From: CAYJDR01 sp964368965
Lineage (GTDB): Bacteria > Chrysiogenota > Deferribacteres > Deferribacterales > Mucispirillaceae
DNA length: 64,000 nt
Assembly (NCBI GenBank): GCA_964368965.1
Contig: CAYJDR010000003.1
Location: 45,008 to 109,007 of the forward strand
Direction of reading: 5' to 3'
Shown: piece by piece, positions 35,776 through 44,721 of the stretch
Position numbering within the stretch: the stretch's first letter is position 1
Layout of the letters: each line of letters opens with the position of its first letter
Program-made: the position numbers and the translations under genes
Notes under the pieces: model-generated
Told to the model about the DNA's origin: nothing
Databases searched by the model: none
Seen by the model: only the letters and a program-made list of their open reading frames with translations

Positions 35776-37042
35776 TTTGATAATTGATAAACACGATAAA
35801 AAGTTAGAAAAGATACACTCACGCGCAGAAAGCCACGATGGAGAATATCTGCAAGTCGTATCTAATATACTAAACGACGTCAGGAAGCGCGGCGATGAGG
35901 CGTTACTTGAGTATACCCAAAAGTTCGACGGCTTTGACATCACGCTTGGCAATATGCAAGTGAGCGAAAAAGAGATAGATGAAGCAATCGCAAGGGTTGA
36001 TGCAAAACTTATCAACGCTATCGAAAAAGCTGCTGAAAATGTTTTTGACTTCCACAAACTACAGCTAGAGAAAACTTGGCTCATCAATAAAGGTGGCGCA
36101 ATGCTAGGGCAAAAAGTTACCCCGCTTGATAGGGTGGGCGTATATGTGCCAGGTGGTAAAGCTGCCTATTTCTCTAGCGTACTTATGAACATATTGCCAG
36201 CAAAAGCGGCAGGTGTGCCAGAGATTATCATGGTGTCGCCAGCGCCTCGTGGGCAGATGAACGACGCTGTTATCGCAGCTGCAAAAATAGCTGGAGCAGA
36301 TAAAATATTCAAAGTAGGTGGCGCACAAGCTGTCGCTGCACTAGCTTATGGCACAAACACAATCCCTAAGGTTGATAAAATCACAGGGCCAGGTAACATA
36401 TATGTTGCTACGGCGAAAAAACTTGTTTTCGGACATGTTGATATTGATATGATAGCAGGACCTAGTGAAGTATTAATTATAGCTGATGAATCTGCTGATC
36501 CTGTTCATGTAGCAGCCGACATGCTTGCGCAATGCGAACATGACGAGCTTGCATCAGCAGTGTGCGTTACAACATGTAAATCACTTGCAGAGCAAATCGA
36601 GAAAGAATTATACATTCAGCTAGAAGTATTGCCGAAAAAAGATATCGCAGCGAAATCGTTGCAAGAGTTTTCAGCGATAATCGTTGTTGATAGCATTGAT
36701 GAGGCGTGCGAAGTGTCGAACGGCATAGCGCCAGAGCATTTAGAATTAGCCGTAAAATCGCCGATGGAACTATTGCACAAAGTTAGGCATGCAGGCGCAA
36801 TATTCATGGGTGAATATTCTCCAGAGGCACTTGGCGACTATTACGCTGGGCCAAACCATGTGTTGCCAACGGGCGGCACGGCGAGATTTTTCTCACCACT
36901 TGGCACATACGATTTCATTAAGCGCAGTAGCATAATTTATTATGACAAGCAAAGTTTTATAAACGACTCTGAAAACACAGCTATTATGGCTAGGGCAGAG
37001 GGATTAGAGGCGCATTGTCAATCTATTTTAAAGCGTATTTGA
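35768..37042 (+). CDS. hisD: histidinol dehydrogenase
   Basis: Oxidises histidinol to histidine, the last steps of histidine synthesis. 424 aa with the signature KITGPGNIYVATAKKLV near residue 205, IDMIAGPSEVLIIAD, LAQCEHD (zinc ligands Gln and His), the GIAPEHLEL segment and a late YAGPNHVLPTGGTARF with the other active-site residues. It stands alone: no other his gene is in the window. The start lies inside the end of the GGDEF gene. Confidence 0.97.
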   Translation: MFNLIIDKHDKKLEKIHSRAESHDGEYLQVVSNILNDVRKRGDEALLEYTQKFDGFDITLGNMQVSEKEIDEAIARVDAKLINAIEKAAENVFDFHKLQLEKTWLINKGGAMLGQKVTPLDRVGVYVPGGKAAYFSSVLMNILPAKAAGVPEIIMVSPAPRGQMNDAVIAAAKIAGADKIFKVGGAQAVAALAYGTNTIPKVDKITGPGNIYVATAKKLVFGHVDIDMIAGPSEVLIIADESADPVHVAADMLAQCEHDELASAVCVTTCKSLAEQIEKELYIQLEVLPKKDIAAKSLQEFSAIIVVDSIDEACEVSNGIAPEHLELAVKSPMELLHKVRHAGAIFMGEYSPEALGDYYAGPNHVLPTGGTARFFSPLGTYDFIKRSSIIYYDKQSFINDSENTAIMARAEGLEAHCQSILKRI

Positions 37043-37050
37043 AATTTTAG

Positions 37051-37079
37051 TTGACTTTAGGTGATAACTTCTATAAAAT
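37051..37079 (+). promoter_or_regulatory. sigma70-type promoter of yceD-rpmF-plsX
   Basis: TTGACT (37051-37056), 17 bases, TAAAAT (37074-37079), each one base off consensus. It begins nine bases after the hisD stop and would start RNA near 37086. Confidence 0.75.
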
Positions 37080-37121
37080 CGCTAGTTCTAAAGAGCAGTA
37101 TTTAGTTTGACAGGTGCTATT

Positions 37122-37631
37122 GTGAAAATATTTTACAACCAAATAGAAGAAGAAACGCTTAATATCGACCATTCCTTCCGCTTTGTCGAAGGCGAGGAAA
37201 CGTTTGATGTTACAAAGTTTATCGGCACTGTCGAAAGAGCTGGCGATGCGTACGTATTAGATGGCAACATAGCTTGCACATACTCTTGCCCATGCGATAG
37301 ATGCTTGGAAGAATTTAGCGAAGAGTATAAAGTCAGGGTTACTTTGACACTTTCACCGCTTGATGAATACCCAGTTGCTGGCACAGATGAAGAAGTTGGC
37401 CTATCAGACGAAGAAGCAGGCATGTTTGTTACTGCACACGATAGCTTTGACTTAGAAGATGTGCTACACGATGAAGTGCTTTTATTAGCACCAGTAAAAC
37501 GCCTATGTGCAGAAGATTGCAAAGGCTTATGCGCAGATTGTGGCGCAGACTTAAATAAAGATAAATGTACTTGCACAGGCAACGCGGCTAGCCCGTTTGC
37601 TATGCTTGCGCAGTTAAAGAAAGATAAATAA
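37122..37631 (+). CDS. YceD/DUF177 family protein
   Basis: About 170 aa. The central motif CDRCLEEF and the C-terminal cysteine block (KRLCAEDCKGLCADCGADLNK...CTC) are the marks of DUF177, which almost always precedes rpmF, as here. The family is linked to 23S rRNA maturation in some organisms and plants. GTG 37122 with AGGTG five bases upstream is a better start than TTG 37107, which has no ribosome site. Confidence 0.85.
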   Translation: MKIFYNQIEEETLNIDHSFRFVEGEETFDVTKFIGTVERAGDAYVLDGNIACTYSCPCDRCLEEFSEEYKVRVTLTLSPLDEYPVAGTDEEVGLSDEEAGMFVTAHDSFDLEDVLHDEVLLLAPVKRLCAEDCKGLCADCGADLNKDKCTCTGNAASPFAMLAQLKKDK

Positions 37632-37678
37632 CAAATTAAAATTGCGGAGTTATCCGTAAATATTATTGGAGTGATACA

Positions 37679-37864
37679 ATGGCCGGTCCAAAACACAAGA
37701 AAACAAAAAGCAAAGTTGGTATGAGAAGGTCTCACCACCACACATCACCACTACAAACTAACAAATGTGATAACTGTGGCGAATTAAAACAAGCTCACAC
37801 AGTATGCCCATCATGTGGTATGTACAAAGGTCGTCAAGTTTTAGATAAAACTCAAGACGCGTAA
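37679..37864 (+). CDS. rpmF: ribosomal protein bL32
   Basis: 61-aa basic protein of the large ribosomal subunit. The N-terminus AGPKHKKTKSKVGMRRSHH is typical, and it has the zinc-type CDNC...CPSC arrangement (CxxC twice), the zinc-replete form of L32. Fifteen bases separate it from plsX. Confidence 0.96.
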   Translation: MAGPKHKKTKSKVGMRRSHHHTSPLQTNKCDNCGELKQAHTVCPSCGMYKGRQVLDKTQDA

Positions 37865-37878
37865 GCTAAGAGATTTGC

Positions 37879-38913
37879 ATGATAATTTGTGTTGATGCAA
37901 TGGGCGGCGATTTTGCTCCTAAGACAGCAGTTTTAGGGGCGGTCAAAGCTGTCAACAATTACGAAAACCTGAAAGTAATACTTGTCGGTAAAGAAGATGC
38001 TATAATGAAGCAACTCAAAGGCGTGAAATATCCAAAAAAACGTCTTGAAATTATGCACGCCGAACAAGTTATCGAAATGGATGACCACGTCGCAGACGTA
38101 GTGCGTGGTAAGCGTAAGTCATCAATGCACGTGTGCATAAAATTAGTGAAAGATGGCAAAGCAGATGCGTTCTTCACAGCCGGCAACTCTGGTGTTGCAA
38201 TGGCGGTATCTGCTTTAACACTTGGTATACTTCCGGGTGTTACTAGGCCAGCAATAGGTATAGTTCTGCCAGCTTCAAACGAGCGTGGTTGCTTCCTTAT
38301 GCTAGATGTAGGCGCTAATGTCGATTGCCGCCCAGAGCATCTTGTTACGTTTGCAATCATGGGGCAAGCATATGCAAAGAAAGTTATGCATATCAATAAA
38401 CCCGTTGTAGGCTTGTTAAGCAACGGCGAAGAAGAGGGCAAGGGTGACATGCTTACAAAGTCTGTATACCCTGTGCTTAAAGAGTGCGAAACTATCAACT
38501 TCATGGGCAATGTCGAAGCGAAAGCGTTGTTCAAAGGCGAAGCTGATGTCGTAGTTTGCGATGGTTTCGTTGGTAACATAGCACTCAAAACTAGTCAATC
38601 CGTTGCGAAACTCATTTCAGAAACAATGAAAGCTGCATTAAAGAAAAACATCTTCACAAAGATTGGTGCGTTACTTTCTCTGCCAGCGTTCAAGCAACTT
38701 AAATCAAAAACTGATAGCTCACAATATGGTGGCGCACCGCTATTAGGCGTTAAAGGTGTGTGTATTATTGGGCATGGCTCTACTGACGACGAAGGCGTTT
38801 GTAACGGTATCCGTGTCGCTATGGAAGCAGTTAAAGGCAAAATTAATGACGCAATCACTGACGATGTTGAAAACTCAATGACTAGTATTATCCAATTAAA
38901 TCATTTTAATTAG
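37879..38913 (+). CDS. plsX: phosphate acyltransferase PlsX
   Basis: Converts acyl-ACP to acyl-phosphate for membrane lipid synthesis. 344 aa. The N-terminus IICVDAMGGDFAPKTAVLGAV is diagnostic, with FFTAGNSGVAMAV near residue 98, DVGANVDCRPEHL and VGLLSNGEEEGKG later. The usual next gene, fabH, is missing: after plsX there is only a 102-base AT-rich spacer with a promoter, then fabD. Confidence 0.97.
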   Translation: MIICVDAMGGDFAPKTAVLGAVKAVNNYENLKVILVGKEDAIMKQLKGVKYPKKRLEIMHAEQVIEMDDHVADVVRGKRKSSMHVCIKLVKDGKADAFFTAGNSGVAMAVSALTLGILPGVTRPAIGIVLPASNERGCFLMLDVGANVDCRPEHLVTFAIMGQAYAKKVMHINKPVVGLLSNGEEEGKGDMLTKSVYPVLKECETINFMGNVEAKALFKGEADVVVCDGFVGNIALKTSQSVAKLISETMKAALKKNIFTKIGALLSLPAFKQLKSKTDSSQYGGAPLLGVKGVCIIGHGSTDDEGVCNGIRVAMEAVKGKINDAITDDVENSMTSIIQLNHFN

Positions 38914-38969
38914 TAGTACGTTTTTATTTCATTTTTATATTTCAAATCTAGTCAATAATCTTCAATATC

Positions 38970-38998
38970 TTGCAGTTAGTCATAATATTTGCTAATAC
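38970..38998 (+). promoter_or_regulatory. sigma70-type promoter of fabD
   Basis: TTGCAG (38970-38975), 17 bases, TAATAC (38993-38998). The predicted start, near 39005, leaves only about ten bases before the fabD ATG at 39016, with AGAGGT at the very 5' end. Confidence 0.6.
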
Positions 38999-39015
38999 AT
39001 AAATAGAGGTATGTT

Positions 39016-39930
39016 ATGTCAATAGCAGTAGTATTCCCAGGGCAAGGCTCTCAAAAAGTAGGCATGGGTAAAGACTTTTACGATAACTTTGACCAAGCAA
39101 AAGCATTTTTCCAAAAAGCAGATGAAAGCTTAGGTTACAGCTTATCAAGCATTATATTTGAAGGTCCAGAAGAAGATCTTAGATTAACACAAAATACACA
39201 ACCAGCATTAGTTACAGTTAGTGCTGCTATCTGGTCTGTTATCGCAGATAAAGTTAAAGCAGATTACTTTGCAGGCCACTCACTAGGTGAGTATTCAGCA
39301 GTTTATGCTGGTGGCGGCATGAGTTTTGAAGATGCAGTTGTTGCAGTGCACAACCGTGGTAAATTTATGCAATCAGCAGTGCCTGTTGGCGTTGGCGCAA
39401 TGGCAGCAGTTCTTGGCTTAAGCGATGAAGACGTTGTCGAAGTTTGCCAAGCACACTCAAAAGAAGGCGCAATTTGCGAGCCAGCAAACTTTAACTGTAA
39501 CGGCCAAGTTGTTATCGCAGGCCATGCAGAAGCAGTAGCAGCGATCGCTGAGCCACTAAAAGCAAAAGGCGCTAAGCGTGTTGTACCTTTGCCAGTATCT
39601 GCACCGTTCCATTGTTCATTAATGGAGCCAGCAAAAGCTAACATGGCAGACTACTTAGCAAATATCACAATATCTGACTTGCAAACACCTATCTTCAACA
39701 ACGTAGACGCAATAAAAGAAACAACAGCTGACGAAGTCCGCGATGCATTAATTAGGCAAGTTGCAGGCGCAGTTAAGTGGACTGAAAGCGTTAAAAACAT
39801 GGTTGCAGCAGGCGTTGATACAATTATTGAAGTTGGCGCGGGCTCAGTATTAACAGGCTTAGTGAAGAAAATAGATGCAAATGTTAAGTGCATTAGCATA
39901 TCTACTGTTGACGATTTAGAAAAATTATAA
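39016..39930 (+). CDS. fabD: malonyl-CoA:ACP transacylase
   Basis: Loads malonate on acyl carrier protein. 304 aa with VFPGQGSQKVGMGKDFYD at the start, the nucleophilic Ser in FAGHSLGEYSAVYAGG near residue 90, and the catalytic His in VSAPFHCSLM near residue 200. Twelve bases separate it from fabG. Confidence 0.97.
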   Translation: MSIAVVFPGQGSQKVGMGKDFYDNFDQAKAFFQKADESLGYSLSSIIFEGPEEDLRLTQNTQPALVTVSAAIWSVIADKVKADYFAGHSLGEYSAVYAGGGMSFEDAVVAVHNRGKFMQSAVPVGVGAMAAVLGLSDEDVVEVCQAHSKEGAICEPANFNCNGQVVIAGHAEAVAAIAEPLKAKGAKRVVPLPVSAPFHCSLMEPAKANMADYLANITISDLQTPIFNNVDAIKETTADEVRDALIRQVAGAVKWTESVKNMVAAGVDTIIEVGAGSVLTGLVKKIDANVKCISISTVDDLEKL

Positions 39931-39942
39931 TAAAACATAGAG

Positions 39943-40692
39943 ATGATGAAAATGTTAAATGATAAAGTGGCACTTGTAACAGGTGCATCAAGAGGGATTG
40001 GCAAGTCGATAGCTATCGAGCTTGCAAAGTCAGGCGCAAATGTCGCTGTCAACTATGCTAGGTCGGAAGCAGAAGCACTAGCAGTTGTTGAAGAACTTAA
40101 AGGCTACGGCGTTAACGCGGTAGCAGTTAAAGCATCGGTTGATAACGAAGAAGAAGTTAATGCGATGTTCGCAACTGTTGAAAAAGAGCTTGGCTCAGTT
40201 GATATATTAGTTAACAACGCTGGTATCACAAAAGATACGTTGCTTATGCGTATGAAAAACGAAGACTGGGACAGAGTTATGGACGTAAACATGCGTGGCG
40301 TGTTCCTTTGCACTCGCCTAGCTATAAAGTCAATGATGAAAAAACGCTACGGCAAAATCATCAACATATCAAGCGTAGTAGGCTACAGCGGCAACGCAGG
40401 CCAGTTCAACTACAGTGCAGCTAAAGCAGGCTTAATAGGCATGACAAAATCAGCAGCACTAGAGCTTTCATCACGTGGCATCAGAGTTAACGCAGTTGCT
40501 CCAGGCTTTATCGAAACAGATATGACAGCATCACTATCTGACGAAGTGAAAGCTGAGTACGCAAAGAAAATACCTCTAGGTTACCTAGGCAAACCAGAAG
40601 ATGTTGCAGCGGCTACACTATATTTAGCAAGCCCAGCAGCAGACTATATTACAGGGCAAACAATCCATATTAATGGTGGTATGTACTTGTAA
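39943..40692 (+). CDS. fabG: 3-oxoacyl-[ACP] reductase
   Basis: Reduces the keto group during fatty acid elongation. A classical SDR of 247-249 aa (start at 39943 or the ATG at 39952). NADPH motif LVTGASRGIGKSIA, LVNNAGITKDTLLMRM, catalytic Ser in NISSVVGYSGN and the YSAAKAG Tyr-Lys pair; the TGQTIHINGGMYL ending is typical of FabG. Followed by an AT-rich leader and acpP. Confidence 0.97.
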   Translation: MMKMLNDKVALVTGASRGIGKSIAIELAKSGANVAVNYARSEAEALAVVEELKGYGVNAVAVKASVDNEEEVNAMFATVEKELGSVDILVNNAGITKDTLLMRMKNEDWDRVMDVNMRGVFLCTRLAIKSMMKKRYGKIINISSVVGYSGNAGQFNYSAAKAGLIGMTKSAALELSSRGIRVNAVAPGFIETDMTASLSDEVKAEYAKKIPLGYLGKPEDVAAATLYLASPAADYITGQTIHINGGMYL

Positions 40693-40779
40693 TTTTTTTC
40701 AGATAGTATATATTAGGTTAAGTAGTTGTTTTTATAATAATTATTTTTATTATTTTATTATTTTTTAGGAGGCATAAAC

Positions 40780-40973
40780 ATGTCAGTAGAAAACAAAATT
40801 AAAGAAATCATAGCTGAAGAGCTAAACGTAGCACTAGAAGATGTTAAACCAGAAGCGTCTTTCATCGACGACCTAGGTGCTGACTCACTAGACACAGTAC
40901 AATTAATCATGAAGTTCGAAGAAGAGTTCGATATCGAAATTTCTGATGAAGACTCTGTTAAAATTAAAACTGT
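40780..40973 (+). CDS. acpP: acyl carrier protein, 3' end lost in a gap
   Basis: Carries growing acyl chains on phosphopantetheine at Ser36 (GADSLDTVQLIMKFEEEF). 65 residues are visible up to the assembly gap, about 12-15 short of the usual 77. Any reading through the N into the repeats beyond is artificial. A strong TTAGGAGG ribosome site and a TATAAT at 40733-40738 in an AT-rich leader fit the high expression needed. Confidence 0.95.
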
Positions 40974-41073
40974 NNNNNNNNNNNNNNNNNNNNNNNNNNN
41001 NNNNNNNNNNNNNNNNNNNNNNNNNNNNNNNNNNNNNNNNNNNNNNNNNNNNNNNNNNNNNNNNNNNNNNNNN
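40974..41073. other. assembly gap of 100 N after acpP
   Basis: Placeholder gap. It contains the end of acpP. The bases right after it are a palindromic dispersed repeat, the likely reason why the assembly broke. Confidence 0.95.
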
Positions 41074-41083
41074 ATTTTACTTT

Positions 41084-41190
41084 CTTTTTCCCCAATACTT
41101 CGTTGTTTTTGTAATCGCTCTCTCATGTACCTTCGTTTGTGTACACTTCGATAGCGATTACTGCAAGCCGCCTAGTCTTGAGAAAAAATC
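41084..41190. repeat. palindromic dispersed repeat, copy A
   Basis: Nested inverted repeats: outer CTTTTTCCCCAATACT against AGTCTTGAGAAAAA, middle GTAATCGCT (41111-41119) against AGCGATTAC (41153-41161), inner TGTAC against GTGTACA. The ends and the CGTTGTT word recur in copies B and C. It has no coding capacity of note. Confidence 0.65.
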
Positions 41191-41212
41191 TAAGTAAAAT
41201 TAAAATTTAATA

Positions 41213-41315
41213 ATCTTTTCAAGCAATACGTTGTTGCCTGCGTCCGCCCTTGCTCATTTACGTAAAAGTAAACTCGCATCGGTTGTTCTTGTGCGCCTAG
41301 TCTTGCTTAAAAATC
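41213..41315. repeat. palindromic dispersed repeat, copy B
   Basis: Same plan as copy A and directly next to it: outer arms AATCTTTTCAAGCAATAC against CTAGTCTTGCTTAAAAATC, the ACGTTGTT word, and an inner TTTAC/GTAAA pair. It shares CGCCTAGTCTTG with copy A. Sequence has drifted but the fold is kept. Confidence 0.6.
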
Positions 41316-41350
41316 TTTATTAAAACACATTTGTAATAACTTAACAAATC

Positions 41351-41378
41351 AAAGGGCAAGAGAAATCTTGCCCTTTTT
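41351..41378 (+). terminator. strong rho-independent terminator downstream of acpP
   Basis: AAAGGGCAAG (41351-41360), loop AGAAAT, CTTGCCCTTT (41367-41376) plus TT. Ten perfect pairs with a T-tract on the plus strand; the minus strand has a weaker tail, so it may also serve the convergent DUF1566 gene. Confidence 0.85.
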
Positions 41379-41406
41379 GTCATTGCGAATGTGGTGAAGC
41401 AATCTA
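41379..41406. repeat. GTCATTGCGA...GTGAAGCAATC-type dispersed repeat
   Basis: GTCATTGCGAATGTGGTGAA followed by GCAATCT is a member of a widely seen intergenic repeat type. A partial second member lies at 51389-51408, next to another gap. Confidence 0.55.
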
Positions 41407-41428
41407 ATCTTCTCTATTATCCCAGCAT

Positions 41429-42604
41429 CTATTTAACATACCTAACAGCCCTGACGTAGTTATACACTGTGCGTATATCGCCTTGTGGTCCGTGTGCTGC
41501 TGGATAGTCTTTTGTGTTGCCTGTTTTAGGGTCGCTCCGTTGTGCGCCAGCTCCATGAACATCTAGCAACTTGTTATGCATGAAGCCTTGAGCATCACCA
41601 AATGCGACATATGCAGCGCTTGCCTCAGGTATTTTCCCATCTAGGTGTGTTGTGCTTGACCAAAAGTATGGGTAGTTTTTATTATCATCCATATCTTTTA
41701 TTGCTGATGTGTTAAACATAGGGTTGATAGCAGCAGAGTTAGTCGTCTTAGGTGAGCGAGAGTAGTCAACTATTGACTGCAACTGTTTTACATCAGGCAA
41801 TATCCAGTCGTCATGCCCAGCTAGTTCAAGTTCGTCAGCATATTTTATAGCATTATCCCATGTCATGCCTTTTTTGCTATCGTCTTTTTGCCACATAAGC
41901 CCTGTTGCAAGGTCTGTTATTGTGCCATCGCCGTTATCAACAAACTTATTTTTGCCATACTCAGTGTTGCCACGCACAAGTCGGAAGTACATTTTATTGA
42001 CTTCCTTATTTGCTTTAGCTTGTGGGTATCCTTTAATGCGCCCATCAATAAAGTTTACACCGAAGATTGTTTCGTTATTGCGCATAGTTTTACTGACATA
42101 TTTTGTAGAGCTCCATGTTTGTGCGTCAATTTCGCGTTCGCCTTTTGAAGTGTCACCTAGTGGTTGGATAAAATATTTATCATCAATAAAGAACTTCTGC
42201 CTTGAATTATTTTTACCTAACGTACCTGTGAAGATGATTAGCGAATAGAGCTCTTTGATAGTTGGGATACGCCAATCATCATAGCCAGCAATCTTTGCAG
42301 AGTTTGCATATGCTACAGCTTCATCATATGTCATTTTTTTATTCATCTCTTTTTGCCACATTAATCCTGTGACTTTGTCTGTAATTGTGCCATCGCCGTT
42401 ATCGACATAGCTAGGGAAGTTTGCTTGGAAGTGGGCATCTTGCGGATAGAAGTCGTCGCCTTTATCGGGTTTTGCGATAGTTTTTGAGTTGCTATAGAAC
42501 GAAGTAACCCCAGTATCTACAATAGGATACGTTAGCTTTGAGTCGCTCGCATATGCAGTAGAGCATGTGAGTAACGCCAGTAATGCAGTTGTAATTTTCT
42601 TCAT
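41429..42604 (-). CDS. secreted DUF1566 (Lcl-like) protein with two repeats
   Basis: About 391 aa from ATG 42604, with a signal peptide MKKITTALLALLTCSTAYA. Two copies of the DUF1566 unit: VDNGDGTITDKVTGLMWQKE near residue 72 and VDNGDGTITDLATGLMWQKD near residue 225, each followed by a YDDWRIPTIKELYSL-type segment. The fold is related to C-type-lectin/FGE-like domains; some members are surface adhesins, but the role here is unknown. It points against the fatty acid operon and separates acpP from fabF. Confidence 0.85.
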   Translation of the reverse strand: MKKITTALLALLTCSTAYASDSKLTYPIVDTGVTSFYSNSKTIAKPDKGDDFYPQDAHFQANFPSYVDNGDGTITDKVTGLMWQKEMNKKMTYDEAVAYANSAKIAGYDDWRIPTIKELYSLIIFTGTLGKNNSRQKFFIDDKYFIQPLGDTSKGEREIDAQTWSSTKYVSKTMRNNETIFGVNFIDGRIKGYPQAKANKEVNKMYFRLVRGNTEYGKNKFVDNGDGTITDLATGLMWQKDDSKKGMTWDNAIKYADELELAGHDDWILPDVKQLQSIVDYSRSPKTTNSAAINPMFNTSAIKDMDDNKNYPYFWSSTTHLDGKIPEASAAYVAFGDAQGFMHNKLLDVHGAGAQRSDPKTGNTKDYPAAHGPQGDIRTVYNYVRAVRYVK

Positions 42605-42796
42605 AGTATTCCATACCTCCGAGTGTAATATTTTATAATTAAAAGTGTATAAATACAAGTCGCATTTATGCTGCCTTTAGTTACATGAAGTGCGTGAAAA
42701 TACTGATTGAATTAATATTAGAAATGTGTTAGATTGAGCGTTAATAGTTTTATTTAATATTTTATTTTAAACTTTCTAGTTTTATTCGGAGGAAAT

Positions 42797-44032
42797 GTGA
42801 AACATCGTGTAGTTGTCACAGGTATGGGCGCAGTTAGCCCAGTAGGAAACACAGTTCAAGAGAACTGGGAGAATTTAGTCGCAGGTAAAACAGGTGCGGG
42901 TTTCATTACGAAATTTGACGCATCAGATTTCCCTGTTAAAATTAGTGCAGAAGTTAAAGGCTTTAACGCTGAAGACTTCATGGATAAAAAAGACGTTAAG
43001 AAGTACGATTCTTTCGTACATTATGCAGTTGCAGCGACTGACGAAGCTATGGCTCAATCTGGATTAGTTGAAGCTGGTTTTGATAAAGAGCGTGCTGGTT
43101 GTTGCATTGGTGCTGGTATCGGTGGCTTTAAATTAATCGAAGACACTCAAACAGGCTACCTAGCATCTGGCCAACGTAAAGTATCGCCTTTCTTTATCCC
43201 TGGCGCTATTATCAACATGGCGAACGGCTTAGTTTCTATCCGCCACGAGTTGAAAGGTCCTAACGTAAGTATCGTTACTGCGTGTGCTACTGGTACTCAC
43301 TCTATTGGTGATGCTGCTCGTATCATTGAGCGTGGTGATGCAGATGTTATGGTTGCAGGTGGTACAGAGGGTGCTATCACTCCTTTAGCTGTTGCTGGTT
43401 TCGGTAACATGCGCGCATTATCTCGTAACCCAGACCCAATGACTGCAAGCCGTCCATTTGATAAAAATCGTGATGGTTTCTTAATCGGCGAAGGCGCTGG
43501 CGTATTAGTTTTAGAGAGCTTAGAGCACGCACAAAAGCGTGGCGCAAAAATATATGGTGAAGTTGTTGGCTACGGCATGACAAGCGATGCATACCACGTT
43601 ACTATGCCATCGGAAGATGCTAATGGCGCAAGACGTTGTATCGAAATGGCTGTTAAAGATGCAGGCATGAAAGTTGAAGAAATGGATTACATCAACGCTC
43701 ACGGTACATCAACGCCACCTAACGACAAGTTAGAAACAATGGCTATCAAAGCAGTTTTCGGCGACCATGCTAAAAACGTTGCAATATCTTCAACTAAGTC
43801 TATGACAGGCCACTTACTTGGTGCTGCTGGTGCGGTTGAAGCTATCTACTCTATCATGGCTATCAACGAAGGTGTTATCCCACCTACAATCAACTATGAA
43901 ACGCCTGATGAAGATTGCGACTTGAACTATACTCCAAACGTTGCAGCTAAACGTGATGTACGTTATGCGTTATCAAACTCTTTCGGTTTTGGTGGCACAA
44001 ACGCTTCACTCGTGTTCAAAAAATACGAATAA
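42797..44032 (+). CDS. fabF: 3-oxoacyl-[ACP] synthase II
   Basis: Condensing enzyme of fatty acid elongation. 411 aa; GTG start at 42797 with GGAGG upstream (spacing only four). Catalytic Cys in VTACATGTHSIGDAA near residue 164, His in INAHGTSTPPND near 304 and His in STKSMTGHLLGAAG near 340; C-terminal SNSFGFGGTNASLVF. It is separated from acpP by a gap, repeats and a reverse gene and so must have its own promoter in the 192-base spacer. rnc follows after two bases. Confidence 0.97.
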   Translation: MKHRVVVTGMGAVSPVGNTVQENWENLVAGKTGAGFITKFDASDFPVKISAEVKGFNAEDFMDKKDVKKYDSFVHYAVAATDEAMAQSGLVEAGFDKERAGCCIGAGIGGFKLIEDTQTGYLASGQRKVSPFFIPGAIINMANGLVSIRHELKGPNVSIVTACATGTHSIGDAARIIERGDADVMVAGGTEGAITPLAVAGFGNMRALSRNPDPMTASRPFDKNRDGFLIGEGAGVLVLESLEHAQKRGAKIYGEVVGYGMTSDAYHVTMPSEDANGARRCIEMAVKDAGMKVEEMDYINAHGTSTPPNDKLETMAIKAVFGDHAKNVAISSTKSMTGHLLGAAGAVEAIYSIMAINEGVIPPTINYETPDEDCDLNYTPNVAAKRDVRYALSNSFGFGGTNASLVFKKYE

Positions 44033-44034
44033 TA

Positions 44035-44721
44035 ATGCAAATCGACTTATTAGAAAATAGTTTAGGTTATACATTTAAAAACAAGGGACTCTTAATCGAG
44101 TCCCTTACTCATAGCTCATATTCTTACGAGCATGAATCTAACGTAAACTATGAACGGCTAGAGTTTTTAGGCGATGCTGTCCTTGAGCTAGTCGTGTCAG
44201 AATATATAATCAACACTTTTGAAGATATGAACGAAGGCGACATGTCGAAGTTGCGCTCATACGTTGTAAACGAGGGCGAGCTTAGCGAAATCGCAAAGCG
44301 TTTAACATTGCATGAGCATATCCTTTTAGGCAAAGGCGAACGCACAGGCAATCCTATTGATAAGCGCTCGATACTTGCCGATTGTTTCGAGGCTATCTGT
44401 GCCGCAATATATATCGATGGTGGCTATGAGCATGCACGCACGTTTGCACTCAGGGAGATAAAACACGTGTTGCAACAAGCATTTAAAAATAAAAGCTACC
44501 GAGATGCCAAAAGTGAATTGCAAGAATATACTCAAAAATACCTAAAGTGCTTGCCGCAATACACAATCATTGAAGAAGTAGGCGAGCAACACAAAAAAAC
44601 ATTCACAGTAGAGGCTACTATCGGCACAAAATATCGTGCAGTGGCACAAGCAAGCACAAAGCGCGAAGCAAGCAAGATTGCAGCTGGCGTGTTGCTTGAT
44701 ATGATAGAAAAAGGGAAATAA
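44035..44721 (+). CDS. rnc: ribonuclease III
   Basis: Cuts double-stranded RNA in rRNA and mRNA processing. 228 aa: signature NYERLEFLGDAVLELVVSEYI near residues 39-59, second acidic site DCFEAICAAIYIDGG near 120, and a C-terminal dsRNA-binding domain (DAKSELQEYTQKYL onward). Coupled to fabF, and its stop shares a base with the next start. Confidence 0.97.
   Translation: MQIDLLENSLGYTFKNKGLLIESLTHSSYSYEHESNVNYERLEFLGDAVLELVVSEYIINTFEDMNEGDMSKLRSYVVNEGELSEIAKRLTLHEHILLGKGERTGNPIDKRSILADCFEAICAAIYIDGGYEHARTFALREIKHVLQQAFKNKSYRDAKSELQEYTQKYLKCLPQYTIIEEVGEQHKKTFTVEATIGTKYRAVAQASTKREASKIAAGVLLDMIEKGK

Noticed and set aside
37133..37741. 202-codon antisense frame across yceD and rpmF
   Set aside because: It crosses two real genes and an intergenic region and has a biased composition typical of shadows.
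40780..41154. Frame running from acpP through the gap into the repeat
   Set aside because: Continuity across 100 placeholder N is meaningless and the downstream part is a palindromic repeat.
41084..41315. Copies A and B as a small protein gene
   Set aside because: The frames are short, start in the gap and follow the nested inverted repeats rather than codon structure.
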